Shown here piece by piece: positions 1 to 10,100 of a DNA stretch of 64,000 nt. The notes below the pieces were generated by a model that saw only the letters and a list, made by a program, of their open reading frames with translations, made no database searches and had not been told where the DNA came from. The translations under genes were made by a program, and so were the position numbers. Positions within the stretch are counted from its first letter, which is position 1. Each line of letters starts with the position of its first letter. This DNA comes from Parasponia andersonii (taxonomy: Eukaryota > Streptophyta > Magnoliopsida > Rosales > Cannabaceae): the NCBI GenBank assembly GCA_002914805.1, contig JXTB01000004.1:568311-632310 (forward strand), in the 5' to 3' direction.

Positions 1-555
1 TACTATTTTCAGCCATACTCATCAAAATATGATCGAAAATTTAGACCAGCTAATCGAAAATGCATCGAAAAAATGTCGGAATGAAGTCAAAAATTTCTAA
101 ATCGTCTTCTACTACAAATGCCCTAAATTTAAAAAAAATAAAACCCTCAAATCATATTTTGCTTACCTTCTTTTGGGAACTCATTTTTCTCAATGTAATC
201 CTAAACAGTGAGAGAGATTTACGATAGATGGCACGACGAGTTTTCGTCTTCCTCGGTTAACGACACGATGGGTTCTTGGCTCTTCAGAGAAGGAGACAAA
301 AGAGAGAGTTGGAGAGAGAGAGAGAAATGAGGAGTTTCTGAGGAAGAGGCATATTTTCTCTTAGGTATTAGTAAGGGTATTTTCGTTCGCAAACATATTT
401 TTCAAATATTTTTTAACTTGTGCATATGGGCCAAAATAAGGGTATTACAGAGCATATTTAATCTAATTTCTCTTTTTATAGTCCACTTGTCCCATCAAAT
501 ATATAAATTAATGGTTGGGACCCATAGCTTTCGGGAAAAAGATAATTTATATTTA
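1..555. other. Intergenic, no gene seen
   Basis: AT-rich DNA with a slightly GC-richer patch around 200-350 that includes a short GA run near 305-325. I see no open frame of note, no RNA gene and no clear transposon boundary. The patch could be the edge of a repeat that starts outside the window. Confidence 0.5.
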
Positions 556-1014
556 GGCTATGTTTGGTAGATAGGAAAAAAAGTAGGAGAGAAGAAAAAA
601 GTAGGAGAAAAAAACAATGTGCAGGATGAGAAAGAAAAGTTTCTCTTATAAAATAAAAGTTTCCCCTATAATTGCTTGATATGTACGGAGGAAGAAAAAA
701 AATACAAGAGGAAAAGTGACTATTTTATTCTTAATATAGTGATTTCAAAGATTGGTATGTAAGAATAATTCGGTAATTTCACTTCTTTCATTAGTTGAAG
801 CTTATTTTTTTCATCTTTTCTCTTTGGTTTGGAGGAGAAAATTTTTGTGGGCTCCACTTACTATTTTTTCATCCCAATTTGCTCTCATATTTTTCTTTCT
901 CCTTTATTTTCCTCCCTACCAAACAATCTCTTTTTCTACTTTCCATTTATTTTTCTCTCTCATCTTTTCTTTTGTTTTCTTTCCTTTCCCTTCTCCTTCC
1001 TACTAAACATCGCC
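556..1014. mobile_element. PIF/Harbinger (Tourist-like) MITE, copy 1
   Basis: A 459-bp non-coding element. Its left end reads GGCTATGTTTGGTAG and its right end is the imperfect inverse (CTACTAAACATCGCC). It is flanked by TTA on both sides (553-555 and 1015-1017), the target duplication typical of PIF/Harbinger elements. The interior is purine-rich on the left and pyrimidine-rich on the right, so the whole element can fold back on itself. Several small open frames in the right half are by-products of the pyrimidine run, not genes. A second copy lies at 42884-43309. Confidence 0.75.
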
Positions 1015-1018
1015 TTAA

Positions 1019-1707
1019 GGGGTCATTTGGTATGAGGTAATCTTTAGGCAGAAATGGGTATTTCAATACATTTCCATGTTTGGTACCACTTTAACATCCA
1101 GTAAATTAATCACCTCAGAAATCAAATCCTCTTAAGTATGGATCATTTTAAAGTTACCAAAATATATGACGAAGTGGGTTGGCTCAAGTAGTAAGAGTAT
1201 TCACTACCTAAAATCTTGATCCTAAGTTCGAGTCACACCAGGGATAGGTGTGAAAGCCTATTATCCCTAATCGGGTAGGGTGGGGATTGGGTAGTAGTAA
1301 GTATTTTTCTTTAATTTACAATAAGTGGAGATCATTAATTAAGTCTCACCTTTTTAAAAAAAAAAAAAGTTACCAAAACATATGGATTTTAAATGACCAT
1401 TCATTAAATACTTATCCTAAAAAACGAAACAAAAAAATAGGACATCCTAGGAATTATAGCAAATTATTTTATTTTATACCAACAAATTTTATTATTTTAT
1501 AAGTAATTTAATTTTTTAATTATTTTTTAATTTAATTGAAGCACATTCTTATGCGTAACTAAACACATTTATCTAACATCCCAGGAATCATAGAAAAAAT
1601 TATTATATGCAACCAAACACCATTATTTTGGATATTATACAATCATATCACCATTTTCAGCATTCTTATTAATCTGAAAACTGGGATTAACTTATACCAA
1701 CCGCCCC
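1019..1707. mobile_element. Second MITE-like element, abutting the first
   Basis: The ends form an imperfect inverted repeat: GGGGTCATTTGGTAT on the left and, on the opposite strand, GGGGCGGTTGGTAT on the right. TAA flanks both sides (1016-1018 and 1708-1710), fitting the TWA target duplication of PIF/Harbinger elements. It shares its left flank with the right TTA of the neighbouring MITE, so one inserted at the edge of the other. It contains a SINE at 1169-1365; without the SINE and its duplicated target it would be about 470 bp. Confidence 0.55.
1169..1365 (+). mobile_element. tRNA-derived SINE, copy 1
   Basis: A 197-bp element with a tRNA-like pol III promoter: a box A-like TGGCTCAAGTAGTAAG near 1179 and a box B-like GTTCGAGTCACACC near 1227. 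It ends in TTAAGTCTCACC, a short T run and an A run. It is flanked by 19-bp direct repeats (1150-1168 and 1366-1384, AAAGTTACCAAAA-ATATG) that differ at one position, the hallmark of LINE-driven insertion. The minus-strand element at 62083-62251 shares its 3' end, so both belong to one family. It carries no coding capacity. Confidence 0.8.
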
Positions 1708-1710
1708 TAA

Positions 1711-2397
1711 TTATCGAGGTATTTACATAAGATTGGTATCTCATAACTATCCGACTACATAAAAATACTATCTAATATATAATTTCTATTGATTAAATCT
1801 TGTTTATGATTCTATAAATATGCGTTCCCTTTTAGTCAGGAAGAGGGAGTATATATATCAAATAATATCCACCCATCTGGTCCTGGTCAATGTCCACAAG
1901 AAAAATGTAGAAAGGCACAAAATATTGAGGAATATTTCCAAAAAAAAAAAAAAAAAGAGAGAGAGAGAAAACAGATAAGAGCAAAGCTCTTGTAAAGACC
2001 GTAAATATATGAACATTTTTTTTTTTCCACATTTCAATTGAGTTTGACAATAATCTCGAGTCAAGAACAACTTCACAAAACTGAAAAACTCCAGAAACTT
2101 CGAACACAAACGACGAATTCAATCAAATAAACAACTCAAACAACAATAGTTTACGTGGTTCAGACTTCATATGGCCTACGTCCACGGGAGGGCTAAGCAC
2201 AATCAGAGTTTCATACAGAGAATATCTTTGTTCCATTCTCTCAGAATTAGCTCTCAAACCTGCTACAAGTACCCAGTAATTTCCCTTGTGTTTTCCCCGG
2301 TTTTTTCTCACTTTGATTGCAACCTTAATATTTGATATACTATATCTTCATTCACATGAATCGCTGTTTATAACCTAATGACTAGCCCTGATCTGAG
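1711..2397. other. Intergenic, no gene seen
   Basis: AT-rich sequence with an A run and GA repeat near 1941-1965. The minus-strand open frames here (for example 1832-2122) translate homopolymers into Phe/Leu-rich strings and resemble no protein family I know. Confidence 0.5.
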
Positions 2398-2730
2398 ATG
2401 TCCATCCAAAATCAGGTTGCTCGATTCCTGATAGCTACCTTAGCCGCTGGCCGCTAATTAAGTGCCTGCTCCTGCACCAGCACCCTTAAAGGCACCATCA
2501 GCACCCACACCAGCACCAGAGACGAAGCCATCAACTCAAGCTCCAGTTCTGGTGCCATCACCTACCCCAGTTCCCCACAAACACAAGAATAGACATAAGC
2601 ACAAACATAAGAGACATCATCATTATGCACCTACACACCAGCTATTCATTACCATAGTCCTTTACCACCACCTACAATGGAAGAGTCTTCTGAGGAAACC
2701 GCACCAGCGCCCTCACCAACTCTAGATTTG
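2398..2730 (+). pseudogene. Arabinogalactan-protein gene fragment (Pro/Lys/His-rich), broken
   Basis: The central segment (2462-2636) encodes PAPAPAPLKAPSAPTPAP, more Pro/Ala/Ser/Thr-rich sequence, then a basic block KHKNRHKHKHKRHHH. This resembles lysine-rich or histidine-rich classical arabinogalactan proteins, cell-surface glycoproteins that normally have a signal peptide and often a GPI anchor. An ATG at 2398 starts a hydrophobic signal-like peptide (with VARFLIATLAA), but that frame stops at TAA (2452-2454) and is out of register with the Pro-rich part. A second shift, apparently an extra dinucleotide in ACACAC near 2632, moves the acidic tail (TMEESSEETAPAPSPTLDL) into another frame. 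A possible donor GT follows at 2731. No C-terminal exon was found; a copia fossil begins about 145 bp downstream. Probably dead; assembly error at the short repeats is possible but would have to occur twice. Confidence 0.65.
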
Positions 2731-2875
2731 GTAATTTCTTTAACCGGTTCTTCATCCATTTATACATGCTCTAAATTGCCAACCAAGTGTTTCTTTCTTA
2801 CGAAATTCAAAATAGATACAGCTATTTACTGCATGAATTGAGAATCTCAAAATTATTCAAATGAGATAAATTCTA

Positions 2876-5478
2876 AAAGAGCAACTGTAATAACAATAGT
2901 AAAAAGTAATGTTCTCACTACCTTTTAAGTTCTATAAATATGGGGACTTCATCATTTGTTTTGTATCTCAAAACTTGGAAGCATTTCAAGTTTTCTCTTC
3001 AATTAAATCTTTTCTTTTCTCTTTGTTTCTCCTTTCAAAGAGAATAAAGTTTCTTTATAAAAGATGAGGTTTCAAAGAGTGGCGGTGTAAGATGTGAGTG
3101 AGAGAATACTTGTGAGAAAGTGCTTAGGTGTATTATGGTAGAAAAGAAGTAAATCTATATGATTGTAGAAACTTTCATATAATGAAATTTTTTTTCTGAG
3201 AGACAGTAGTTTTTCTTCTGATTTGGGAGTTTTCTACTTAAATTATTGTGTTGTGAGATTAGTTTCTGTTCCTTGTTATTATTTTTTTATTATTCTGATA
3301 TTTCTTTGAAGTGAAATCCTGAGCGTGACGAATCTGGATCAATCAAATTCCCAACAAGTGATATTAGAGCAGGATTCTTGGGTGTACTATAGCTTGATAT
3401 TAGTCTAAGAAATTCTGTGTAAGGAGACTGTGTTTAAGTGGGAGCATTTGAACTCTTTATTCTTTTTTGGAAATTTTCTCAGTGGCTTTTCAAGTTAAAA
3501 GTGCAAAACGAGATGTGAGGAAACAAGATTTCAATTCCAATTAGAGCTAATGTGGAGAAATTTGATGGGAACATCAATTTTGGCTTGTGGCAAATATAAG
3601 TTAAGGATTTATTGATTCAATCTGGATTGCACAAGGTTTTAAAAGGTAGAGAGACTTACAAGGGCAAAGATTCTGAGAAATCCAATATGAGCGATGAAAA
3701 TCGGGATGATTTGGATGATAAAACTGCAAGTGCGATATATATGTGTCTGGCAAAAAATATCCTTATAATTGTGCTTGAAATAACGACGGCTAAAGATCTT
3801 TAGGGAAAGCTTGGAGAATTATAGCAAGTAAAAGGTATCTCAAATCGAGTGTACCTAAAAGAGCAGTTTCATACACTGCGTATGAATAAAAGTACAAAAT
3901 TTTCTGATCATCTTACTATCTTGAATAGTATTGTTTCTGAACTAGAGGTTATTAGAGTGAAGATTGAAGATGAAGATAAGGCATTGCGATTCATCTGATC
4001 TCCTCCAACCTTCTATAAGTATATGAAACCTATTTTGGTACATGGGAAGGAGACTATGGTTTTTCTGAGGTTACAAGTGAACTTTTGTCTAAAGAAAGAA
4101 GACTGACGAGTGGTAGAAGTAATGTCCATCTGAGGGCTCAGCATTAACAGTTGACACTATGAGCATATGAAACTTATGATCTCAGATAAGGCATTGTGAT
4201 TCATCAAATCTTTTCCACCTTCCTATAAGCATATGAAACCTATTTTGGTGTATGGGTAAAAGACTGTGATTTTTCTGAGATCACAAGTGAACTTTTGTCT
4301 GAAAAAAGAAGGTTGACTAGTGGTAGAAGTAATATTTTATTTGAAGGCTCAGTATTGACAATTGACATTAGGAAGAAAAACTCCATGAAAAAGAATGTAA
4401 TATGCTAAGAGTGTGGACAATTTGGGCACCTAAAAAGAAATTGTGAAAAAATTAGAGCGAGTTCAGCTAAAAGCTCTAAATTTGGTGATGTTGCTAATCT
4501 TGTCCTTTAATCATGATATGTCCATCCTCATGGCATACAGCTTATCTCCAAAGATGCCATAAAAGAGGATGTGTTACAATTAACGACAGCAAGTTTACCC
4601 ACAAATATTTGTTTAGTGTTGATGTACGGTATGTGTTGAATGATGTCAATAGTTGATAGACTTTGGGAGAAGTCAAACATGAAAGTCAGCACCATAATTA
4701 TCAGCAAGGTATTTTTGATATGAGTAGAGATGAAATTCTTAGAATTTGTCAATTCTATGTAGTATATATACTTATATGGAGGAGTATAATTGTCAGTAAA
4801 GACAATGATAATAACATAAGCTATGAGATGAGATCGTATGTGAAGACGTGATTGAAATCAAATTTTCAAGTGAGAGATTGTTGACGTATGTGAACATATG
4901 TGAATATATCTATGTAAACACATGTGAACATATGTGTAAACAAATGCTCACCAATTAGCCGTCATAGTAAAAGTAAAAAAAGCAGCCACAATAGCAATAG
5001 TAAAAAAGGCAGCCATAATAGCAATAGTAAAAGAACAGTCGTAATAATAATAGTAAAAGATAGTGTTCTCACTACCTTTCAAATTCTATTAATATAGGGG
5101 GCTTCATCACTTGTTTTATATCCCAAAACTTGGAAGCATTTCAAATTTTCTCTTCTAATTAAATCCTTTATTTTTTGTGAAAGAAGATGTTTCAAAGAGT
5201 GGCGGTGTAAGATGTGAATGAGAGAATACTTGTGAGAAAGTATTAGGGTGTGTTGGGATCATTGAGTAGAAAAGAGAGAAATTTATATGATTGTAGAAAA
5301 TTTTCATATAATAAAGTTTTTTTTTGAAAGAATAGTGATTTTTCTCTTGATTTGAGAGTTTTCTTTTTATGTTGTGAGATTAGTTTCGATTACTTGTTAT
5401 TATTTATCTGTTATTTTGACATTTATTTATTTGAAGTAAAATCTTAAACGCAACGAATCTAGGTCAGATTCTCAAACA
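2876..5478 (+). mobile_element. Ty1/copia-like LTR retrotransposon fossil, non-autonomous
   Basis: Two direct repeats bound this element: a partial 5' LTR (2876-3356) and a longer 3' LTR (4879-5478, opening TGTTGACG and closing in CA). A diverged methionine-tRNA primer site (GTGATATTAGAGC) follows the 5' LTR at about 3358. The roughly 1.5-kb interior carries only remains of a copia gag: a region similar to the gag-polypeptide domain from about 3560 to 4130 and a zinc knuckle (ECGQFGHLKRNC) near 4400-4445. No protease, integrase or reverse transcriptase is visible. The LTRs differ at roughly one position in ten over the best-aligned 100 bases, suggesting an insertion some millions of years old. 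It is broken in several places and cannot move on its own. Confidence 0.75.
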
Positions 5479-7141
5479 TCTAGCGCCTATTATATATACA
5501 CACTACATATATAAGAAAATTTCAGATAAATATGAACTTGGTCCCTACTAATTAAGATAAATTATAATAAAATCACACTATAATAACCATGTACCGAGTC
5601 TGAAACGCTTGAATCCGATTCTGGGTACGTTTCAGAATTTTCATTTAGCAATCTAGAAATCACTAAAGCCTTGTATGAACGCTCAGGTGCTGCAGGTTTG
5701 GAACTTGACCTGAATACCACTGATTGGAAGAGACAAAAAAAAAAAAAAAACCATGAAAATATAAAGAAATGATGAAGAAGAGAAGATAAGTGGAAAGAAA
5801 CCAAGAAAGGTATAAATCCCATTGTAGGATTTTGGAATTGGGGTACCAGGACAAAGCGATGGTGGGGTTTATCTTGGAAGAAGGAAAGGGTTTGTAAGAT
5901 TTGGAACAAGGGTTTGAATAAATAGGTCGGTGATAGTCAGTTGTGGAAGATGGAAGAAAATGAAGGGTCGGGGTGGCCCTCAACTTTTATCATTAGCAAT
6001 GTGTTAGATTTCTCTACTAATTAGTCCAGTTTTGTTTATTTTGTTGACCAAGTGAAATTTATTATTGACTAATTGACTTATCGAACTTTTTCAACTAGCT
6101 CATTAAGATTTAAAATTATTGCATGATTAATTTATATATATATAGGCACTAATTCGATAATTGGATTGCGAACGCCGTATATATATACATATACATACCG
6201 GAGTAATATGTATTTTTTGTCATTCGCTGTTGATAGAGAATCCAATTTTGACCATTGGATTTTAGTAAGTGCTATAAATTTTTTTCAACATAATTAGCTA
6301 GAACCGTTAAATTGAAATCTAAATGTCAAAATTAATTCTCCTAGAGAGTTCAAAAGATCTCTATTGTAATCATTGATAGTTGGTTTTCTTGGAAAGAATG
6401 ATGGTGGCGAGCTTTAGCATTTTACAATTAGTTTGAAGTTTGAACACAGTATAGAATTCTTTGGTCAGTGAAGTTCACCTGTGGGAGATGAAAAGAGAAT
6501 AATGAAGAAACGACAAGAAGTTGTTGCCAACGTAGTATGATTTCTAGGGCTCTTGTCAACTTTGAATGGGAACAAGGCTGTTATATTCCACGTATAGTAC
6601 TAATTGGTACTAATTCAAGGGCACGAATGTTTAGTATGACTAGCTATCCACACAACCTATCTGACAACCGCACAATATATGATAATATATTTTAGCTTCA
6701 CAATGAAGCCTCTAATAAAGTAGAGAGTAGTTATCAGATTGATATTTGATCATGTTTTTTTTTCAACGGTGAAGTTCTGTTTTTGGTTTGTGAGTTCAAG
6801 CTAATACATAAATGAAATTTAGGAGTATCATAGTACATATGTCAATGTACATTTGAAAGCGTTAACTACATATTAACGCAATTGCGTTATTGGCGTCATT
6901 TTTCTTTTTCATTGATGAGGAAAAATTTTTGTATACAAGTATGGAGGACTGTGTTCCCAAAATCCGCCGATATTAAAGTTAAGGAAACAAGTTGATGTTG
7001 TTTTTCTCTTCACTTTTTTATTTCATCAACTTGAATTAGTACAAGAAGGGTCCCTTTAGGAATCATTTCTGAGAAGATTAATCCCCATGTAACGCAGGAT
7101 CCAATTCTGTATTTCACTAATATTTTTGCCAATGGGGCAAA
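5479..7141. other. Intergenic between copia fossil and PHO1-H1 3' end
   Basis: AT-rich DNA. Two overlapping minus-strand frames at 5562-5983 (115 and 106 codons) contain a Phe-rich run made by an A homopolymer; I recognise neither. The 3' untranslated region of PHO1-H1 should occupy the right-hand edge, just below 7142, but I cannot fix a polyadenylation site. TA-rich microsatellite tracts lie near 6135 and 6178. Confidence 0.5.
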
Positions 7142-10100
7142 TCAGTCTTGCTCATCCACTTCATGGAAAGGTAATGGAACTGTCTTGACTGCTCTAAACT
7201 TGCCTTGGTTATTTAGGTGCTCATTCTCCAGCCTGAATCATTGTTATATACCATTCTTCAGTATTTGATTATGGAAGAAGAATATAGTGTCTGTTTTCTC
7301 ATGTTATGACTTGATGCAAAGAAGGGTTTAAAAGAGTCAAAATAAAGTCTGTGTACTCTGTTTGTTTTACCTGAAAAAGTTCCAAAGCCCTCTTCTTATG
7401 ACTTCAAGGGCTGCTAAAAATAGTCCAGTTACTCTGTAATCAACATGCTCAAAACTTGAATGGAGAACAGTTTGTAACCATGCAAGCCTGAGAATTAGGT
7501 TCAATCCCTGCATAACATACCAATCCACAGTTCAAAACCAGATTCGAAACAGAACAAACCTATGACTCACTATATCTTTTTCTATAAAATCAGTGGAATC
7601 TCAGAAATCTCTTCTTATCTTAGCTCGAATTAGACCGGGAATCTTTCATGTTGTGAAATGGCAGTATCAGTTTTTTCTTTTGAGAATATATTTTCATTCT
7701 CCATTTTGTTTATATCCATTTTTTTTTCTCTCTTATTCTGTTCTTCCTTTATGTAGAAGGATGGTAATTGATTTCAAATGTCGTGTGAGAGAGACTAGCT
7801 TTGGTGCCAATGGCCCACAGACTCTTCTTGTTAAGCTGTACTTGGAAAGGAGAGAAGGGCCATGCATTATACCATGGAGAAGTAGTAAATGATCTTTCGG
7901 CGAAGCATTAATTCATTCCTTAGCCAGGGGTTCTTGGAGTTCATTTGCAGCAAACCCCAGTCCTTTACAAAGTCCCAATACAATTGGTACATTGTTGCAA
8001 CACTTGACATGACCACAACAAGACAGAGCCATCCCGCAGTCTTTTCTTTCTCATATGCTACTTTGGTCCCTGCAGCTAACATGGCAGAAACATATTTTCC
8101 CAGGTTCACAAGGTGGGTTTTCTGTCCCTCATCGAACCACCGACGAGCACACTGCAAAACCCAAGTTCAGAAAACTTCCCTTTGAGATATAAATTTGAAA
8201 CAATAAGCAAATAACTGATTAACTGAGTGCAAAGAAAGAGCAAAGAGAGAGTCTTGTGGTACTAAACCTGCATAGCTCTCCAGTAGTAAGGTAGAAAAGA
8301 AACTGCGTAAGCAAGATCTCTGTAGTGCTTAGCTCTGATGCAGTATACATAATCATGAGTTTTGTAGCTTCCAGTTATGTAGTAACACGCCACGTACTCG
8401 AGGTTCCTCAGCATTGGAACCTACTCAGAATAATAAAAGCTTATGTCATTATAATTCAGAGAACAAAAAAAAAAGGTCAAATGGGATGACAATGTAATGC
8501 ATCTCTTAGTGCTGGGAACCTACCTGACTACACAGTTGATCTGCCATGAAGAAGTCAAGCATGACAACCTACATATATCAAACAAGCACAACGAAATAAG
8601 GAATGATATTGAGGCATCATTTCTTGTTGGTATTAAGATTGTGAAGAATGTTCGTAGAGATGTTCTGAGTGGAGCAGTACCTTGTAGAGAGGGGACAAAA
8701 TGATGTTTCTTATCACACAAAGAAAGCGGTAGCGGCTTGACAGGTAAATGATATTGAAGGGGCACAACAACAACAGTAAGAAGGCCTGTTCATATTGAAG
8801 AAGATTATATATTGTGACAATTAATAGTTGAGGACCTATTAATCTTAGTGATGAACAAGACATATGAAATTACCAATAAAAGAAGGCCAGGGATTGCTTG
8901 AACTTGGGTATACGAATACCCTTTTGTTAGAAATGACAAGTGAACAAACATAACCCCCACCACCACAGTCATCGATGTCGTACAGATTAAAAACACGTCT
9001 CTGTACTTGAGCTCCTTTGTCGGGGCTAGCTCGAATATGAAGCTATAATTTATGCGAGTCTTTCTCCATGCAAATATGTTGCAACCATACAGAAAGAAGT
9101 GAAGGAATAGTAGGCCGAACATGCTGCAAAAGAAGAAGCTTTGTCTTATCTTGCTGCTTGTTTATTAAGGCATAAAAATGTTTGGAGACTCTTAGAAGAA
9201 AAGGTTGGTGGGCAGGCAGCTAAGAAAATGAACTACATGCCTAAGTACAGGATAGGAAGTTTCCATATAGAAGATTGAAGTCTTCTCAGGCTGCCTTCTG
9301 TACAATCCCAAGAGATGAGCCATGATGATATATCCAGTGAAGAGCGCAATGAAACAACCAGTGAATAGCCCTGATTGAGATTAAGGAAAAACAAATTAAT
9401 TATATGATGACTAAACTGTTGGGAGGTGTCATCTAAATTGGTTTTTATATTAAGAAAATAAATTACTGAAAATTTTACTTAGCCGGTATATGGGGACAGG
9501 ACTAATGGAAATTTGGCCTAAAAAAAGTGTTTTGACTTTAAACACCCCCATTGACACTATTGGCCATTAACATTAGACTTATTCATGTCATCAGGACAGT
9601 GTAAAACTCTAATGGATCGTAGTACATGATGTAAATGACACAAAAAAAGATCAAAAAATCGTCATACGATTCTCCACAAGATATCTGAATTGGGTACTTT
9701 TCTCATTTACTGGTGTCCATGCAGCTTAGCTATGTACCACACCCACAAAACATAATAGTGTTTCCCTATAGGTTCTGATGGACTTTTGTTGAACCTTGTA
9801 CTACCTAGTTTGTCTCCAAAAACGGCCATGGGGTAGAATGGGACCTGGCTTTATCATCCCACCAAAGAAAAGTCGACCAACAACGGCCTCAAGTTTCAGT
9901 TTAGTGGCCTAGTGGGACCATTTAATTTTTTTTCCTTGCTTGTTAACTCTTATACTTTGATAAAGTAATCAAGCTTAAAGTTCTCCACTCAAAAAATTGA
10001 GTTAAAATGAAAGAAGACATGTTTTTTTTCCCCTTCTAGTTGTAAATTTGCTTCTTAGTATCAGGCAAGGACTCACCAATGAAGAATGTTACAGAGTGTG

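Noticed and set aside
752-1040. Three overlapping plus-strand frames of 68-84 codons
   Set aside because: They translate the pyrimidine-rich half of a MITE into Phe/Ser/Leu strings; not genes.
1170-1240. Possible tRNA gene (box A and box B present)
   Set aside because: The sequence does not close a cloverleaf, and it is followed by a SINE tail and framed by a target duplication, so it is a SINE.
5562-5983. Two overlapping minus-strand frames of 115 and 106 codons
   Set aside because: Each owes its length to an A homopolymer read as Phe; they disagree on frame, and I recognise no family. The part containing KPAAPERSYKALVISRLL looks somewhat protein-like but has no support.
7507-7873. Possible break in PHO1-H1, because the FSM junction is followed by GLNL rather than the VLNL I recall for the family
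   Set aside because: The splice sites (ATG then GTATAA, and TGCAG then GGATTG) keep the frame and cost only one changed residue, so the gene is taken as intact.
7593-8703. Plus-strand frames such as 7593-7892, 7889-8185 and 8497-8703
   Set aside because: They lie over the exons of PHO1-H1, which reads on the other strand; they are shadows.
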